From Betaproteobacteria bacterium (lineage in GTDB: Bacteria > Pseudomonadota > Gammaproteobacteria > Burkholderiales > SG8-39): 64,000 nucleotides of DNA. The position numbers and the translations under genes were made by a program. Positions 43,747-53,676 of this stretch are shown piece by piece (the first letter of the stretch is position 1; every line of letters begins with the position of its first letter). Under the pieces are notes generated by a model that was not told the DNA's origin, did no database searches, and worked only from the letters and a program-made list of their open reading frames with translations. Location: the NCBI GenBank assembly GCA_004297625.1, contig SCTY01000043.1:1-64000 (forward strand), written 5' to 3'.

Positions 43747-44448
43747 ATGCATACTCAGCGCCTGATAGAAGGAGTCGTTTCCAACCTGAAGCTGTTCCGC
43801 GAAGCGTCGCCGCGCCAGATCGGCGACATGGGAAAGCACTGCTGGATCGTCGCCCTGCGCCGCGGTGACGCCATCGCCAAGCGCGGTGCGCCGATGCCCG
43901 GCGTCTTTGCCATCGCCTACGGATCGATCAAGCTTGTTTTGCGCAGCAACGACAACGAGGAGCGCGTGCTGCGGCTGGTCGGAGCGGGCGAGACCTTCGG
44001 CGAAGCCACCGCTCTGCTCGGGCGGGCTGCGCGCTATGACGCGTTGGCGCTTGCCGAGACCAAGATCGTCGTGATCCCTTCCGGCGCGATCCTCGGGCTC
44101 ATCGACCGCGACCCGCGGCTCGCGCGCAGCATGGTGAACTCGCTTGCCGAGCGCGCGCTCGCGCTGCTCGATGAAGTGGAAACGGCGTGCCTGCGCCGCG
44201 GCGCCCAGCGCCTCGCTTCCTATCTCGACGGGCTCGTCGTGGCAAACGGCAACGGGAATGGCAACGGCAACGGCCATGCCACCGTCCGTCTCCCGGTCAG
44301 CAAGACGCTCGTGGCCGCGCGCCTGGGAATCACCAAGGAAACGCTTTCGCGGCTGCTGCGCTCGCTCGCCGAGCAGCGGCTGATCGAAGTGTCGCAGCGC
44401 GAGATCGAGATCCTCGATCGCGCAGCGCTGTCCGAGATGGCGCGCTAG
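43747..44448 (+). CDS. Crp/Fnr-family regulator, DNR-like (no N-terminal Fe-S cysteines)
   Basis: 233 residues from ATG 43747. Residues about 10-120 form the cyclic-nucleotide-like sensor barrel (GSIKLVLRS, GAGETFGEATALLG), a dimer helix follows, then a winged helix with SKTLVAARLGITKETLSR. The recognition helix E-x-x-S-R matches FNR/DNR, agreeing with the TTGAT-N4-ATCAA boxes. Unlike FNR there is no cysteine cluster at the N-terminus, so an oxygen-labile [4Fe-4S] is unlikely; haem-based NO or redox sensing as in DNR is possible. An (Asn-Gly)5 insertion lies at residues 167-176, just before the DNA-binding domain. Confidence 0.88.
   Translation: MHTQRLIEGVVSNLKLFREASPRQIGDMGKHCWIVALRRGDAIAKRGAPMPGVFAIAYGSIKLVLRSNDNEERVLRLVGAGETFGEATALLGRAARYDALALAETKIVVIPSGAILGLIDRDPRLARSMVNSLAERALALLDEVETACLRRGAQRLASYLDGLVVANGNGNGNGNGHATVRLPVSKTLVAARLGITKETLSRLLRSLAEQRLIEVSQREIEILDRAALSEMAR
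44245..44274 (+). repeat. Six-base tandem repeat encoding (Asn-Gly)5
   Basis: Five copies of an AACGGC-like unit, two of them with third-position changes (GGG, AAT), so not a fresh slippage product. It encodes a flexible acidic-free linker in the Crp/Fnr regulator. Copy-number change would keep the frame. Confidence 0.7.
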
Positions 44449-44816
44449 TTCAGGTCGAGCGCGTGCCGCTTCAAGGCGGATAACGGCACATACCTCAGCA
44501 CGTTTTCGTGCGTCGCCTCGAGGATTACGCGCGGCGCGCGCCCCGCTTCCCAGGCTTCCACCCAGCGCAGCACGTGCAGGCACCAGCGGTCGCCTTGCTT
44601 CAGCCCGCGGAAGCGCAGCTCGGGCCGCGGCGTGACGAGGTCATTTCCGCGTTCCACGCTGAACTCGAGGAATTCGTCCGTCACCTGCACGCACACGAGG
44701 TGCGCGACGCCGTCCTGATCGTGCGTTGCGCAGCAGCCGTCGCGGAAGTAGCCGGTGAGCGGCGCGTAGCCGCACGCGCGCAGCTCGCCCCCCAGCACGT
44801 TCTTCTCGCTCTTCAC
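44445..44816 (-). CDS. DUF2237 family protein
   Basis: 123 residues from GTG 44816 (overlaps the thrC stop in GTGA). The sequence NVLGGELRACGYAPLTGYFR, then DGCCATHDQDGVAHLVC and WCLHVLRWVEAWEAGRAP are the conserved DUF2237 blocks. Function unknown for the family; cysteine-rich and probably cytoplasmic. It closes the threonine operon, although its stop lies three bases from the convergent regulator gene. Confidence 0.85.
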   Translation of the reverse strand: MKSEKNVLGGELRACGYAPLTGYFRDGCCATHDQDGVAHLVCVQVTDEFLEFSVERGNDLVTPRPELRFRGLKQGDRWCLHVLRWVEAWEAGRAPRVILEATHENVLRYVPLSALKRHALDLN

Positions 44817-46189
44817 CGCGCCGCCTCGATGTAGCGCTTGAGCGCGCCCGCGTCCTTCGGCATCACTTTGAAGCGCTGCGGCCGCCTTTCGAGATCGGCG
44901 AACTCGGAGGGACGCTCGGGCTCGCGGCCGAGCGCCTGGCGGATCGTTTGCGCGAACTTCACCGGCAGCGCGGTCTCCAGGCAGATGAGCGGCACGAGCG
45001 GCTCGCGGTGCTCGAGGCCGACCTTGACACCGTCCGCGGTGTGCGGGTCGATGATGGTTTGGTATTTCGAATAAATGCTTTTTATCGTGGCAATCCGATC
45101 CGCGTGCGTGCTGTGTCCCGAGACAAATCCGGTGCCGGCCACCGTGCGGAAATACGCCGAATGCGAGAGGTCGAACTCGCCGTCCTGCTCGAGCCGGCGC
45201 CACAGCTCCTTGACGCGCGCGCCGTCCCGGCCGACGAGGTCGAAGATGTAGCGCTCGAAGTTCGACGCCTTCGAGATGTCCATCGAGGGGCTCGTCGTCT
45301 CGAGCACCTTGCGCCGGACGCGGTAGCGCCCGGTGCGGAAGAACTCGTCGAGCACGTCGTTCTCGTTGGCGGCGAGGATCAGGCGGCGGATCGGCAGCCC
45401 CATGCTGCGCGCGACGTAACCGGCGTAGATGTTGCCGAAGTTGCCCGACGGCACCGCGAACGCCACTTCCTTCGCTCCGCTGGCGAAGTAGCCCTTGAAG
45501 TAATACACCACCTGCGCCGCCACCCGCGCCCAGTTGATCGAGTTCACGGCGCCGATCCGGTTTCTCGCCTTGAAGGCGGCGTCGGCGTTCACTTCCTTCA
45601 CCAGATCCTGGCAATCGTCGAACACGCCTCGCACCGCCAGGTTGTGGATGTTCGGGTCCTGCAGCGAGTACATCTGCGCGCGCTGGAACGGGCTCATGCG
45701 CTGGTGCGGCGAGAGCATGAACACCCGGATGCCGCGCTTGCCGCGCATGGCGTATTCGGCCGCCGAGCCCGTGTCGCCGGAGGTCGCGCCCAGGATATTG
45801 AGCGTCTGTCCGCGCTCGCCGAGGACCTCCTCGAAGAGGTTGCCGAGAAGCTGCAGCGCGAGGTCCTTGAAGGCGAGCGTCGGGCCGTTCGACAGGCCGA
45901 GAAGATGGAAGCCGGGCTCGAGGGTCTTGAGCGGCGTGATTTCCGGGCTGCCGAAGATGTCGGCCCGGTAGGTGCGCGCGACGATATCGTCGAGCCCCGG
46001 GACGTCGTCCATGAACGCGGAAAGGACCTTGAAGGCGAGCTCCGGGTACGGCAGAGCTTTCAGCTCTTCAAGACGAATTTTCGGTATTTCCTCAGGAACG
46101 TAAAGGCCGCCGTCGGGCGCAAGGCCCTCGAGCAGGATGTCGGAAAAGCGGCGCGGCGGGCAGTTGCCGCGGGTCGAGACGTAGAGCAC
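44813..46189 (-). CDS. thrC: Threonine synthase
   Basis: 458 residues, GTG start overlapping the hom stop by one base. GPTLAFKDLALQLLGNLFEE contains the PLP lysine; LGATSGDTGSAAEYAMRGK binds the PLP phosphate. Length fits the long fungal/proteobacterial class. Converts O-phosphohomoserine to threonine. Phosphate kinase thrB is not in the window. Confidence 0.96.
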   Translation of the reverse strand: MLYVSTRGNCPPRRFSDILLEGLAPDGGLYVPEEIPKIRLEELKALPYPELAFKVLSAFMDDVPGLDDIVARTYRADIFGSPEITPLKTLEPGFHLLGLSNGPTLAFKDLALQLLGNLFEEVLGERGQTLNILGATSGDTGSAAEYAMRGKRGIRVFMLSPHQRMSPFQRAQMYSLQDPNIHNLAVRGVFDDCQDLVKEVNADAAFKARNRIGAVNSINWARVAAQVVYYFKGYFASGAKEVAFAVPSGNFGNIYAGYVARSMGLPIRRLILAANENDVLDEFFRTGRYRVRRKVLETTSPSMDISKASNFERYIFDLVGRDGARVKELWRRLEQDGEFDLSHSAYFRTVAGTGFVSGHSTHADRIATIKSIYSKYQTIIDPHTADGVKVGLEHREPLVPLICLETALPVKFAQTIRQALGREPERPSEFADLERRPQRFKVMPKDAGALKRYIEAAR

Positions 46190-47499
46190 TACAGCAGCGA
46201 TTCCAGCCGGATGCGCGTTACGCTTCCGAGGACGCTCGAGAGCTTCTCGATGCGCGCGATTGCCCGGTTGACGTTCTTTTCGAGCGCGCGGTGCGTGAGA
46301 AGGACGATGTCGACGCGGCTTTCGCCCTCCCCCGGCTCCTTTTGCACCATCGCATCGATGGAGATTTTCGACGCGGCGAGAATGCGCGTGATGTCGGCGA
46401 GCACGCCGGGCCTGTCGAGCACGCGCATGCGCAGGTAATACGAGGTCTCGACCTCGCCGATCGGCAGCACCTGCTCCTTCGACAGCTGGTCGGGCTGGAA
46501 GGCGAGATGCGGCACGCGGTGCTCCGGGTCGGCCGTAATGAGGCGCGTGACGTCGACCAGGTCCGCCACCACGGCACTCGCCGTCGGCTGGCTACCCGCC
46601 CCCGCGCCGTAGTACAGCGTCGGCCCGACCGCGTCGCCCTTCACCAGGATGGCGTTCATCACGCCTTCGACGTTGGCGATCAGCCGGCGCGCCGGCACGA
46701 GGGTGGGGTGCACCCTGAGCTCGATCCCTTTCGCGCATTTCTTGGTGATGCCGAGGAGCTTGATGCGGTAGCCGAGCGCGTCGGCATAGGCGATATCGGC
46801 TTTGGTGAGCTTGGAAATGCCTTCCTTGTAAGCCTTCTTGTATTGCATCGGGATGCCGAAGGCGAGCGCCGACAGAATGGTCAGCTTGTGCGCGGCGTCG
46901 ACCCCTTCCACGTCGAAGGTCGGATCGGCCTCCGCGTAGCCGAGCCGCTGCGCGTCCCTGAGCGCCTCGTCGAAGGCGAGGCCCTTGTCGCGCATCTCCG
47001 AGAGGATGAAGTTCGACGTGCCGTTGATGATGCCGGCGATCCACTCGATGCGGTTCGCGCTGAGGCCTTCGCGCAGCGCCTTGATGATCGGGATGCCTCC
47101 GCCTACCGCGCCCTCGAAGGCGACCATCACGCCCTTCTTCTGCGCGGCGGCGAAGATTTCGTTGCCGTGCGTCGCGAGCAGCGCTTTGTTCGCGGTGACG
47201 ACATGCTTGCCGTTGGCGATCGCTTCGAGGACGAGGGCCTTGGCGATGGCGGTTCCGCCGATGAGCTCGATCACGATTTCGACATCGGGAGAACGCGCCA
47301 CGGCGTAGGCGTCCGCCACGACCTTCGCCTTGCCCTTGACGAGCTTGCGCGCCTTTTCCAGCGCCTTGTCGGCCACCTGCGTGATGCGGATCGCGCGCCC
47401 GGCGCGGCGCCGGATCTCGTCGGCGTTGCGCTTGAGCACTTCCCAGGTGCCGCCGCCCACCGTGCCGATGCCGAGCAGCCCGACGTTAATCGGTGTCAT
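46189..47499 (-). CDS. hom: Homoserine dehydrogenase
   Basis: 436 residues. N-terminal NAD(P) fold VGLLGIGTVGGG; catalytic region VTANKALLATHG, FEGAVGGGIPIIKALREGL and GISKLTKADIAYADALGY; C-terminal ACT domain (YYLRMRVLDRPGVLADI...) for feedback by threonine. Monofunctional form. Makes homoserine from aspartate semialdehyde. Operon with alaC and thrC. Confidence 0.96.
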   Translation of the reverse strand: MTPINVGLLGIGTVGGGTWEVLKRNADEIRRRAGRAIRITQVADKALEKARKLVKGKAKVVADAYAVARSPDVEIVIELIGGTAIAKALVLEAIANGKHVVTANKALLATHGNEIFAAAQKKGVMVAFEGAVGGGIPIIKALREGLSANRIEWIAGIINGTSNFILSEMRDKGLAFDEALRDAQRLGYAEADPTFDVEGVDAAHKLTILSALAFGIPMQYKKAYKEGISKLTKADIAYADALGYRIKLLGITKKCAKGIELRVHPTLVPARRLIANVEGVMNAILVKGDAVGPTLYYGAGAGSQPTASAVVADLVDVTRLITADPEHRVPHLAFQPDQLSKEQVLPIGEVETSYYLRMRVLDRPGVLADITRILAASKISIDAMVQKEPGEGESRVDIVLLTHRALEKNVNRAIARIEKLSSVLGSVTRIRLESLL

Positions 47500-48085
47500 G
47501 CTTCTCGATTCTCGATTGGAGATGCCTTTTCACGTCAGGCCACTCGTGTGCCAGCACGCTGTACATGACCGTGTCGCGCACCGTGCCGTCGCGCCGCGGC
47601 CAGTGATGCCGGATCACGCCGTCCTTCTTCGCGCCCAGCGCCTCGATGGCGCGCTGCGAGGTGAAATTGAAGTTGTCGGTGCGCAGGCCGACGACCCTGC
47701 ATCCGATTTTTTCAAAAGCATGGGAAAAAAGAAGAAGCTTGCACGCCGTGTTCACGTGGCTGCGCTGCACGCGCTTCGCGTACCAGGTCCAGCCGATCTC
47801 GACGCGGTCTGCCGCGGGAACGATGTCGTGGTAGCGCGTGCCGCCGACGATTTCGCCGGTTTTCAGCTCGCGCACCGCCCAGGGGAGCATCGTGCCCGCC
47901 TGCTGGCCTTGCAGCGCATTCTCGATATACGCCTTCGTCTGCTCCGGCTCCGGCACCGACGTGTACCACAGCTCCCAGAGCCTGCCGTCGCTCGCCGCGG
48001 CCACCAGGCCGTCGTGATGCTCGCGGCTCAGCGGCTCGAGCCTGACCCCGTGGCCCTCGAGCGTTACCGGCTGCGGGTTAATCAC
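47486..48085 (-). CDS. GNAT-family N-acetyltransferase
   Basis: 199 residues from GTG 48085 (GTGA overlap with the aminotransferase stop). The layout of RimJ/RimL-type acetyltransferases is seen: [18 protein letters not shown] at the start, [19 protein letters not shown] (acetyl-CoA loop region), and [20 protein letters not shown] near the end. Substrate unknown. Its 3' end overlaps the hom start by 14 bases. Confidence 0.85.
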   Translation of the reverse strand: MINPQPVTLEGHGVRLEPLSREHHDGLVAAASDGRLWELWYTSVPEPEQTKAYIENALQGQQAGTMLPWAVRELKTGEIVGGTRYHDIVPAADRVEIGWTWYAKRVQRSHVNTACKLLLFSHAFEKIGCRVVGLRTDNFNFTSQRAIEALGAKKDGVIRHHWPRRDGTVRDTVMYSVLAHEWPDVKRHLQSRIEKHDTD

Positions 48086-49278
48086 GCAGCGCCTCTGAGA
48101 AGACCGTCCTTTCTGAACATGTCGCGGATGCCGCGCACCGCCTGGCGCAGCCGGTGCTCGTTCTCGATCAGCGCGATGCGCACGTGGTCGTCGCCGTAGT
48201 CGCCGAAGCCGACGCCCGGCGCGACCGCGATTTTCGCCTGCGCAAGCAGCCGCTTGGTGAACTCGATCGAGCCGAGGCCCGCATAGAACTCCGGGATGCG
48301 CGCCCAGAGGTACATCGACGCCTTGGGCACCTCGACCCTCCAGCCGATGTCGTGCAGCCCCTTCGCCATGACGTCGCGCCGACGCTCGTAGGTTTGGCGA
48401 ATTTCCTCGACGCAATCCTGCGGGCCCTCGAGGGCGACGATCGAGGCGACCTGGATCGGGGTGAAGCTGCCGTAGTCGTGGTAGCTCTTGATGCGCGCGA
48501 GCGCGTGCACCAGCTCCCGGTTGCCGACCATGAAGCCGATGCGCCAGCCCGCCATGTTGTAGCTCTTCGACATCGTGAAGAACTCGACCGCGATGTCGAG
48601 CGCACCCGGCACCTGCATGATCGACGGCGCGCGGTAGCCGCCGAAAGTGATGTCGGCGTAGGCGAGGTCGTGCACGACCAGGATGTCGTGCTGCTTGGCG
48701 AGCGCAACGATCTTTTCGAAAAAAGCCAGATCGACGCATTGCGCCGTCGGGTTGGACGGAAAGCCGATCACCAGCATCTTCGGCTTGGGCGTCACCTCGC
48801 GGATCGCGCGCTCCATCTCGGCGAAGAAGTCCACGCCCGGGGTCATGCGCACCGAGCGGATGTCGGCGCCCGCGATGATGGCGCCGTAGATGTGGATCGG
48901 ATACGAGGGATTCGGCACCAGCACCGTGTCGCCGCGCTCGAGGCACGCGAGCATGAGATGCGCCAGGCCTTCCTTGGAGCCGATGGTGACGATCGCCTCG
49001 GCGTCGGGATCGAGCTCGACGCCGTAGCGGCGCTGGTACCAGGTCGCGATGGCGCGGCGCAGGCGCGGGATGCCTTTCGATACCGAATAGCCGTGCGTGT
49101 CCTGGCGCTGCGCGGCTTCGACCAGCTTGTCGACGATGTGCCGCGGCGTCGGCCCGTCGGGATTGCCCATCGACAGGTCGATGATGTCGTCGCCGCGGCG
49201 GCGCGCCTGCATCTTCAACTCGTTGGTGATGTTGAAAACGTAGGGCGGCAGGCGCTGGATCCTCGAAAACTCTCGCAT
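48082..49278 (-). CDS. alaC: Alanine/valine-type class I aminotransferase AlaC
   Basis: 398 residues from ATG 49278. [45 protein letters not shown] and the PLP lysine in [16 protein letters not shown] are those of AlaC (YfdZ) glutamate-pyruvate aminotransferases, which often lie upstream of hom-thrC in betaproteobacteria. First gene of this operon; divergent from the Mth938 gene with 16 bases between starts. Confidence 0.93.
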   Translation of the reverse strand: MREFSRIQRLPPYVFNITNELKMQARRRGDDIIDLSMGNPDGPTPRHIVDKLVEAAQRQDTHGYSVSKGIPRLRRAIATWYQRRYGVELDPDAEAIVTIGSKEGLAHLMLACLERGDTVLVPNPSYPIHIYGAIIAGADIRSVRMTPGVDFFAEMERAIREVTPKPKMLVIGFPSNPTAQCVDLAFFEKIVALAKQHDILVVHDLAYADITFGGYRAPSIMQVPGALDIAVEFFTMSKSYNMAGWRIGFMVGNRELVHALARIKSYHDYGSFTPIQVASIVALEGPQDCVEEIRQTYERRRDVMAKGLHDIGWRVEVPKASMYLWARIPEFYAGLGSIEFTKRLLAQAKIAVAPGVGFGDYGDDHVRIALIENEHRLRQAVRGIRDMFRKDGLLRGAA

Positions 49279-49294
49279 TGGTAGAATTCTAGCA

Positions 49295-49663
49295 GTGAAG
49301 CTCCACGCATCCTCCGCTCCCGGACGCAACGTCGTCACCGCGTACGGCGAGGACTACGTCGCCGTGAACGGCGAGCGCCATGACTCCAGCATGGTGCTGC
49401 TGCCGGACCGCGTCCTCGACTGGGAGCCGCAGGCCTTCGAGGCCCTCACCACCGAACACTTCTCCGGCCTGGCGCAGCTCGACGTGGAGATCGTTCTATT
49501 GGGCACCGGACCGAAGCAGCGCTTTCCCCACCCGCGCCTCACCGCTCCCCTCGCCCGGGCGGGCATCGGCGTGGAGGTGATGGACATGCAGGCCGCCTGC
49601 CGCACCTACAACATTCTCGTCGCCGAGGAACGCAAGGTAGCCGCCGCGCTGTTGTTCGCGTGA
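49295..49663 (+). CDS. Mth938/DUF498 domain protein
   Basis: 122 residues, GTG start. The segments [36 protein letters not shown] and [20 protein letters not shown] are the conserved parts of the Mth938-like fold (related to mitochondrial NDUFAF3). Function in bacteria not established. A TAGAAT element at 49282 overlaps the short divergent gap. Its stop overlaps the arnT-like start in GTGA, so it may lead the arn operon. Confidence 0.85.
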   Translation: MKLHASSAPGRNVVTAYGEDYVAVNGERHDSSMVLLPDRVLDWEPQAFEALTTEHFSGLAQLDVEIVLLGTGPKQRFPHPRLTAPLARAGIGVEVMDMQAACRTYNILVAEERKVAAALLFA

Positions 49664-51258
49664 AGCGGGCAGCGCTCGGTCTCCTGCTGGCGCTGCTCTC
49701 GGCCGTCTGGCTCGGCAGCCTCGCGGTGCGCCCGCTCTACAAGGCCGACGAAGCCCGCTACGGCGAAATCTCGCGCGAGATGGCGCAAAGCGGCGACTGG
49801 GTGACGCCGCGCCTGAACGGCTTCAAGTACTTCGAGAAGCCGCCGCTTCAGTACTGGGCCACCGCGGCCGCCTTCAAGGCGCTCGGCGAGCACGACTGGG
49901 CCGCGCGCCTGTGGACCGCGCTGCTCGCCGCGGCGGGGGTGGCGCTCGCCTACTTCGCCGGCAACCGGCTGTTCGGCCGCCCGGCCGGGCCGCTCGGCGC
50001 CGCGGTGCTCGCCGGAAGCCCGTTTTACGTGCTGCTCGGCCAGTTCAATTCGCTGGACATGGGCGTTTCGGTGTTCCTCGCCGGGGCGATTTTCGCGTTC
50101 GCCCTCGGCCACCGGCTTCTGTTCTGGGTAGCCTGCGCGCTCGCGGTGCTCAGCAAAGGGCTGATCGGCATCGTGCTGCCGCTTGGCACGATCGGCTTGT
50201 ACGTGGTCGTGCGGCGTGCCTGGCCGCTTCTGGGCTCGATGCGCCTTGTCTCCGGGGGGCTGCTATTCCTCGCCGTGACCGCCCCGTGGTTCGTCGCGGT
50301 GTCGCTCGCCAATGCCGAGTTCCTGCATTTCTTCTTCATCCAGGAGCACCTGCAGCGCTTTACGACGCACATGCATCACCGCAACGAGCCGTGGTGGTTC
50401 TTCATTCCCATTGTCGCGGGCGGCATCGCTCCCTGGTTGCTGCTCCTGCCCGGAGCTTTGCGTAGCGCCTTCCAGCGCAGCTTCCCCGGCGGCTTCGACG
50501 CACCGATGTTCCTTGCCCTATGGTCGGTTGTCGTTTTCCTCTTCTTCTCCCTATCGGGCTCGAAGCTTCCGTCGTACATCCTGCCCATGTTGCCTGCGCT
50601 TGCCGTGCTCATCGGCCGATGGCTCGCCGAGGCCCGGCCGTACCGCCTGCTCGCTGCGCAGGCGCTCCTGGCTCTCTTCGCGGGATTGGCGCTCGCGGCC
50701 GGCGCAGCCGCGCTCGTGCGCTATCTCCCGAGCCACGTGCTGCCGTTTGCGAACGATTATTACCCCTGGCTGGTGGCCGCGGGCATCGCGCTGGCGGTGC
50801 CTTCGGCAGCCTCGCTGTACTGCGCGCTGCGCAAGCGCATGTTCGCCGCGGTCGGCCTGCTCGCCGCAGGCAGCTTTGCCGCCGTGCTCATCGCGCTTGA
50901 CGGCCATCGCACGCTGGCCGCGGGCTATAGCGTCGAGAGCATGGTGAAATCGCTCCCCGCCCCGATCGCGCCGCACGCGCGCGTCTACGCGGTAAACGCA
51001 TACGACCATACGATGCCCTGGACCCTGCGGCGGACCGTCACCATGGTGGCCTACGATGACGAGCTCGACAAAGCAGTGACCTGGGACCCGCAGAAGTTCA
51101 TCGCCGATCTCGCGCAATTCGCCCGGGCGTGGAGCGAGCCGGGCGACGCGTATGCTTTCTTCGCGCTGCGCGATTTCGATCGCATGCGGGCGGATCTGAA
51201 CCTGCCGATGCAGGTCGCGGCCCGCGGGCCGCGCTATGTCATAGTGAGGAAGCCATGA
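49660..51258 (+). CDS. arnT: ArnT-like glycosyltransferase (PMT family)
   Basis: 532 residues, GTG start. KADEARYGEISREMAQSGDW near the first helix carries the catalytic Asp/Glu region of GT83 ArnT, and FKYFEKPPLQYW is the next conserved loop. About 12 membrane helices plus a periplasmic C-terminal domain. Transfers 4-amino-4-deoxy-L-arabinose from undecaprenyl phosphate to lipid A, lowering negative charge and giving resistance to cationic peptides. Confidence 0.88.
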   Translation: MKRAALGLLLALLSAVWLGSLAVRPLYKADEARYGEISREMAQSGDWVTPRLNGFKYFEKPPLQYWATAAAFKALGEHDWAARLWTALLAAAGVALAYFAGNRLFGRPAGPLGAAVLAGSPFYVLLGQFNSLDMGVSVFLAGAIFAFALGHRLLFWVACALAVLSKGLIGIVLPLGTIGLYVVVRRAWPLLGSMRLVSGGLLFLAVTAPWFVAVSLANAEFLHFFFIQEHLQRFTTHMHHRNEPWWFFIPIVAGGIAPWLLLLPGALRSAFQRSFPGGFDAPMFLALWSVVVFLFFSLSGSKLPSYILPMLPALAVLIGRWLAEARPYRLLAAQALLALFAGLALAAGAAALVRYLPSHVLPFANDYYPWLVAAGIALAVPSAASLYCALRKRMFAAVGLLAAGSFAAVLIALDGHRTLAAGYSVESMVKSLPAPIAPHARVYAVNAYDHTMPWTLRRTVTMVAYDDELDKAVTWDPQKFIADLAQFARAWSEPGDAYAFFALRDFDRMRADLNLPMQVAARGPRYVIVRKP

Positions 51259-51593
51259 CCTTGCTCACCTTTTCGCTGCTGCTGGTCGGCGTGCTGCTGA
51301 ACGCGGGCGCGCAGCTCCTGCTCAAGGCCGGCACCAACGCCATGCCGCTCGGGCCCGGCCTCGCGTTCGAGCCGCATATCCTCGGCGGGCTCGCTTGCTA
51401 TGTGGTGAGCGTCGTGGTGTGGGTCGTCGCGCTCTCGCGCGTGCCGGTAAGCATCGCCTATCCGATGCTCTCGATCGGCTATGTCGTCAACGCGATCGCC
51501 GCGCGCTACCTTCTCGGCGAGGCGCTCACCCCGATGCGCATGGTCGGAATCGGTATCATCGTGCTCGGCGTGTTCGTCGTCGCGCGTTCATGA
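51255..51593 (+). CDS. Small EmrE-like transporter, ArnE-type flippase subunit
   Basis: 112 residues, four helices; ends VGIGIIVLGVFVVARS as in EamA/SMR proteins. In the arn pathway ArnE and ArnF form the flippase for Ara4N-undecaprenyl phosphate; only one gene is present here, so a homodimer is likely. ATGA overlap with arnT. Confidence 0.8.
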   Translation: MTLLTFSLLLVGVLLNAGAQLLLKAGTNAMPLGPGLAFEPHILGGLACYVVSVVVWVVALSRVPVSIAYPMLSIGYVVNAIAARYLLGEALTPMRMVGIGIIVLGVFVVARS

Positions 51594-52696
51594 CCCCGCA
51601 CCTTCCCTTCACCCGCCCGAGCATCGACGAGGCGACTATCGCCGGCGTCGCCGAGGTGCTGCGTTCCGGGTGGATTACTTCCGGACCGCAGGTAAAGGCT
51701 TTCGAGGCCGAGCTCTCCCGCCTATGCGGCGGCCGCGCCGTGCGCAGCTTTAATTCAGGAACCGCGGCCCTGGAGGTCGGCTTGCGGCTCGCGGGAGTCC
51801 GCGCGGGCGACGAAGTCATCACGACGCCGCTCTCGTGGGTCGCGACCGCCAACGTGGTGCTCGAGGTAGGCGCCCGCCCCGTGTTCGTGGACGTGGATCC
51901 GCGCACGCGCAACATCGATCTCGAAAGAGTCGAGGCGGCCATCACGCCCGCCACGCGCGCGATCATTCCGGTCGATCTCGCCGGCCTGCCGGTGGATCGC
52001 GACCGCTTATACGAGATTGCCGAGCGTCACCGGCTGCGGGTGCTCGAGGATGCCGCCCAATCGTTCGGCGCGAGCTGGCGCGGACGCACGCTCGGCAGCT
52101 TCGGCGACCTTGTCGCCTTCAGCTTCCACGCCAACAAGAACGTCACCTGCGCCGAGGGCGGCGCGATCGTGCTGCCCGGCCCGGATCTCGTGCCGCTCTG
52201 CGAGAAGCTGCGCCTGCAGGGCGTTACGCGCTCCGGCGAAGACGGCATGGAGGTGGACGTGCTCGGCGGCAAATTCAATCTCACCGACGTCGCGGCGCGC
52301 ATCGGGCTCGGCCAGCTGCCGCGCCTCGCGGAGTTCACCGCCCGCCGCCGGGCGCTCGCGCGGGCTTACTTCGAGCGCTGGGATGCGAGCCTCGACTGCG
52401 AGCTGCCGCCGCAGGACTTCGAGGACTCCAACTGGCACATGTTCCAGGTGCTGCTGCCGCAGCGCGTGGAGCGTGCGCGCTTCATCGCCGCCATGCGCGA
52501 GGCCGGCATCGGCGTGGGCGTGCACTATCCGGCGATGCATCTGTTTTCGCTGTACCGGGCGCTCGGCTGGCGCGCGGGCGACTTTCCGCACGCCGAACGC
52601 GTCGGCCGCGGAATCGTGACTCTCCCTCTCTTTCCGGCCATGACAGACGCCGACGTCGCGCGCGTATGCGAAGCGGCCGCGCGGGTGCTCGCGTGA
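51590..52696 (+). CDS. arnB: UDP-Ara4O aminotransferase ArnB (DegT/DnrJ/EryC1 family)
   Basis: 368 residues. PLP lysine in SFHANKNVTCAEGGA; DAAQSFGASWRGRTLGSFGD and PLSWVATANVVLEVGARPVF are typical of sugar aminotransferases. Converts UDP-4-keto-pentose to UDP-Ara4N using glutamate. ATGA overlap with the flippase gene. Confidence 0.9.
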   Translation: MTPHLPFTRPSIDEATIAGVAEVLRSGWITSGPQVKAFEAELSRLCGGRAVRSFNSGTAALEVGLRLAGVRAGDEVITTPLSWVATANVVLEVGARPVFVDVDPRTRNIDLERVEAAITPATRAIIPVDLAGLPVDRDRLYEIAERHRLRVLEDAAQSFGASWRGRTLGSFGDLVAFSFHANKNVTCAEGGAIVLPGPDLVPLCEKLRLQGVTRSGEDGMEVDVLGGKFNLTDVAARIGLGQLPRLAEFTARRRALARAYFERWDASLDCELPPQDFEDSNWHMFQVLLPQRVERARFIAAMREAGIGVGVHYPAMHLFSLYRALGWRAGDFPHAERVGRGIVTLPLFPAMTDADVARVCEAAARVLA

Positions 52697-53676
52697 ACCT
52701 CTCGGTCGTCATCCCGGTGTACAACGAGGAGCCCGGCTTGCCGGCGCTGTTTGCCCGGTTGTATCCGGCGCTCGATGCGCTCGGCTTCACCTACGAGGTG
52801 ATTTTCGTCAACGACGGCAGCCGCGACCGCTCGGCGGCGCTGCTGCGCGAGCAGTTCGGCCAGCGCCCCGAGGTCACGCGCGTGGTGCTGCTCAACGGCA
52901 ATTTCGGGCAGCACATGGCGATCCTCGCGGGCTTCGAGCGCTGCCGCGGCGAGCGCGTGGTGACGCTCGACGCCGACCTGCAGAACCCGCCCGAGGAGAT
53001 CGGCAAGCTGCTCGCCGAGATGGACCGCGGCCACGACTACGTCGGCGGCATCCGGCGCTCGCGCAAGGATCCGGCGCTGCGCCGCGTGCTGTCGCGCTGG
53101 ATGAACCGGGTGCGCGAGCGCATCACGCGCATCCGCATGACCGACCAGGGCTGCATGCTGCGCGCCTACAGCCGCGGCATCGTCGAAGCGATCAATGCCT
53201 GCCGCGAGATGAGCACGTTCATCCCGGCGCTCGCCTACACTTTCGCGCGCAGCCCTTCGGAGGTGGAAGTGGCGCACGAGGAGCGCGCGGCCGGCACGTC
53301 CAAGTACTCCCTGTACCGGCTGATCCGCCTCAACTTCGATCTGGTGACCGGTTTCTCGGTGGTGCCGCTGCAGATCTTCTCGCTCTTCGGCATGGGCGTG
53401 TCGGTCGTGTCTGCGCTCACGTACCTCGTGGTGATGATCAAGCGGGTGCTCGCCGGCGAGTCGATGACGACGCTGGCCACTTTCTGGGACCGGGACATCC
53501 TCCAGTTCTTCCTGATCGGCGTGGTGCTCTTCGGCCTCGGGCTGGTGGGCGAGTACGTCGGGCGCATCTACCAGCAGGTGCGTCAGCGCCCGCGCTACCT
53601 GGTGGAGGCCGTGCTCGAGCGGCAGCCGGAGTCCGCGTGGCAGACCAAGCGGTCGTCTTCGCCTACCACGACGTAG
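52693..53676 (+). CDS. arnC: Undecaprenyl-phosphate Ara4FN transferase ArnC
   Basis: 327 residues, GTG start (GTGA). GT2 fold with VVIPVYNEEPGLPAL, LLNGNFGQHMAILAGF and DADLQNPPEE, then two C-terminal membrane helices, as in ArnC/GtrB. Transfers the formylated sugar to undecaprenyl phosphate on the cytoplasmic face. Its last 40 bases overlap the next gene; the tail (RSSSPTTT) is probably not conserved. Confidence 0.9.
   Translation: MNLSVVIPVYNEEPGLPALFARLYPALDALGFTYEVIFVNDGSRDRSAALLREQFGQRPEVTRVVLLNGNFGQHMAILAGFERCRGERVVTLDADLQNPPEEIGKLLAEMDRGHDYVGGIRRSRKDPALRRVLSRWMNRVRERITRIRMTDQGCMLRAYSRGIVEAINACREMSTFIPALAYTFARSPSEVEVAHEERAAGTSKYSLYRLIRLNFDLVTGFSVVPLQIFSLFGMGVSVVSALTYLVVMIKRVLAGESMTTLATFWDRDILQFFLIGVVLFGLGLVGEYVGRIYQQVRQRPRYLVEAVLERQPESAWQTKRSSSPTTT

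Noticed and set aside
44245..44274. Sequencing slippage in the Crp/Fnr gene
   Set aside because: The copies differ at third positions and the frame continues into a perfect winged-helix domain, so it is a real coding repeat.
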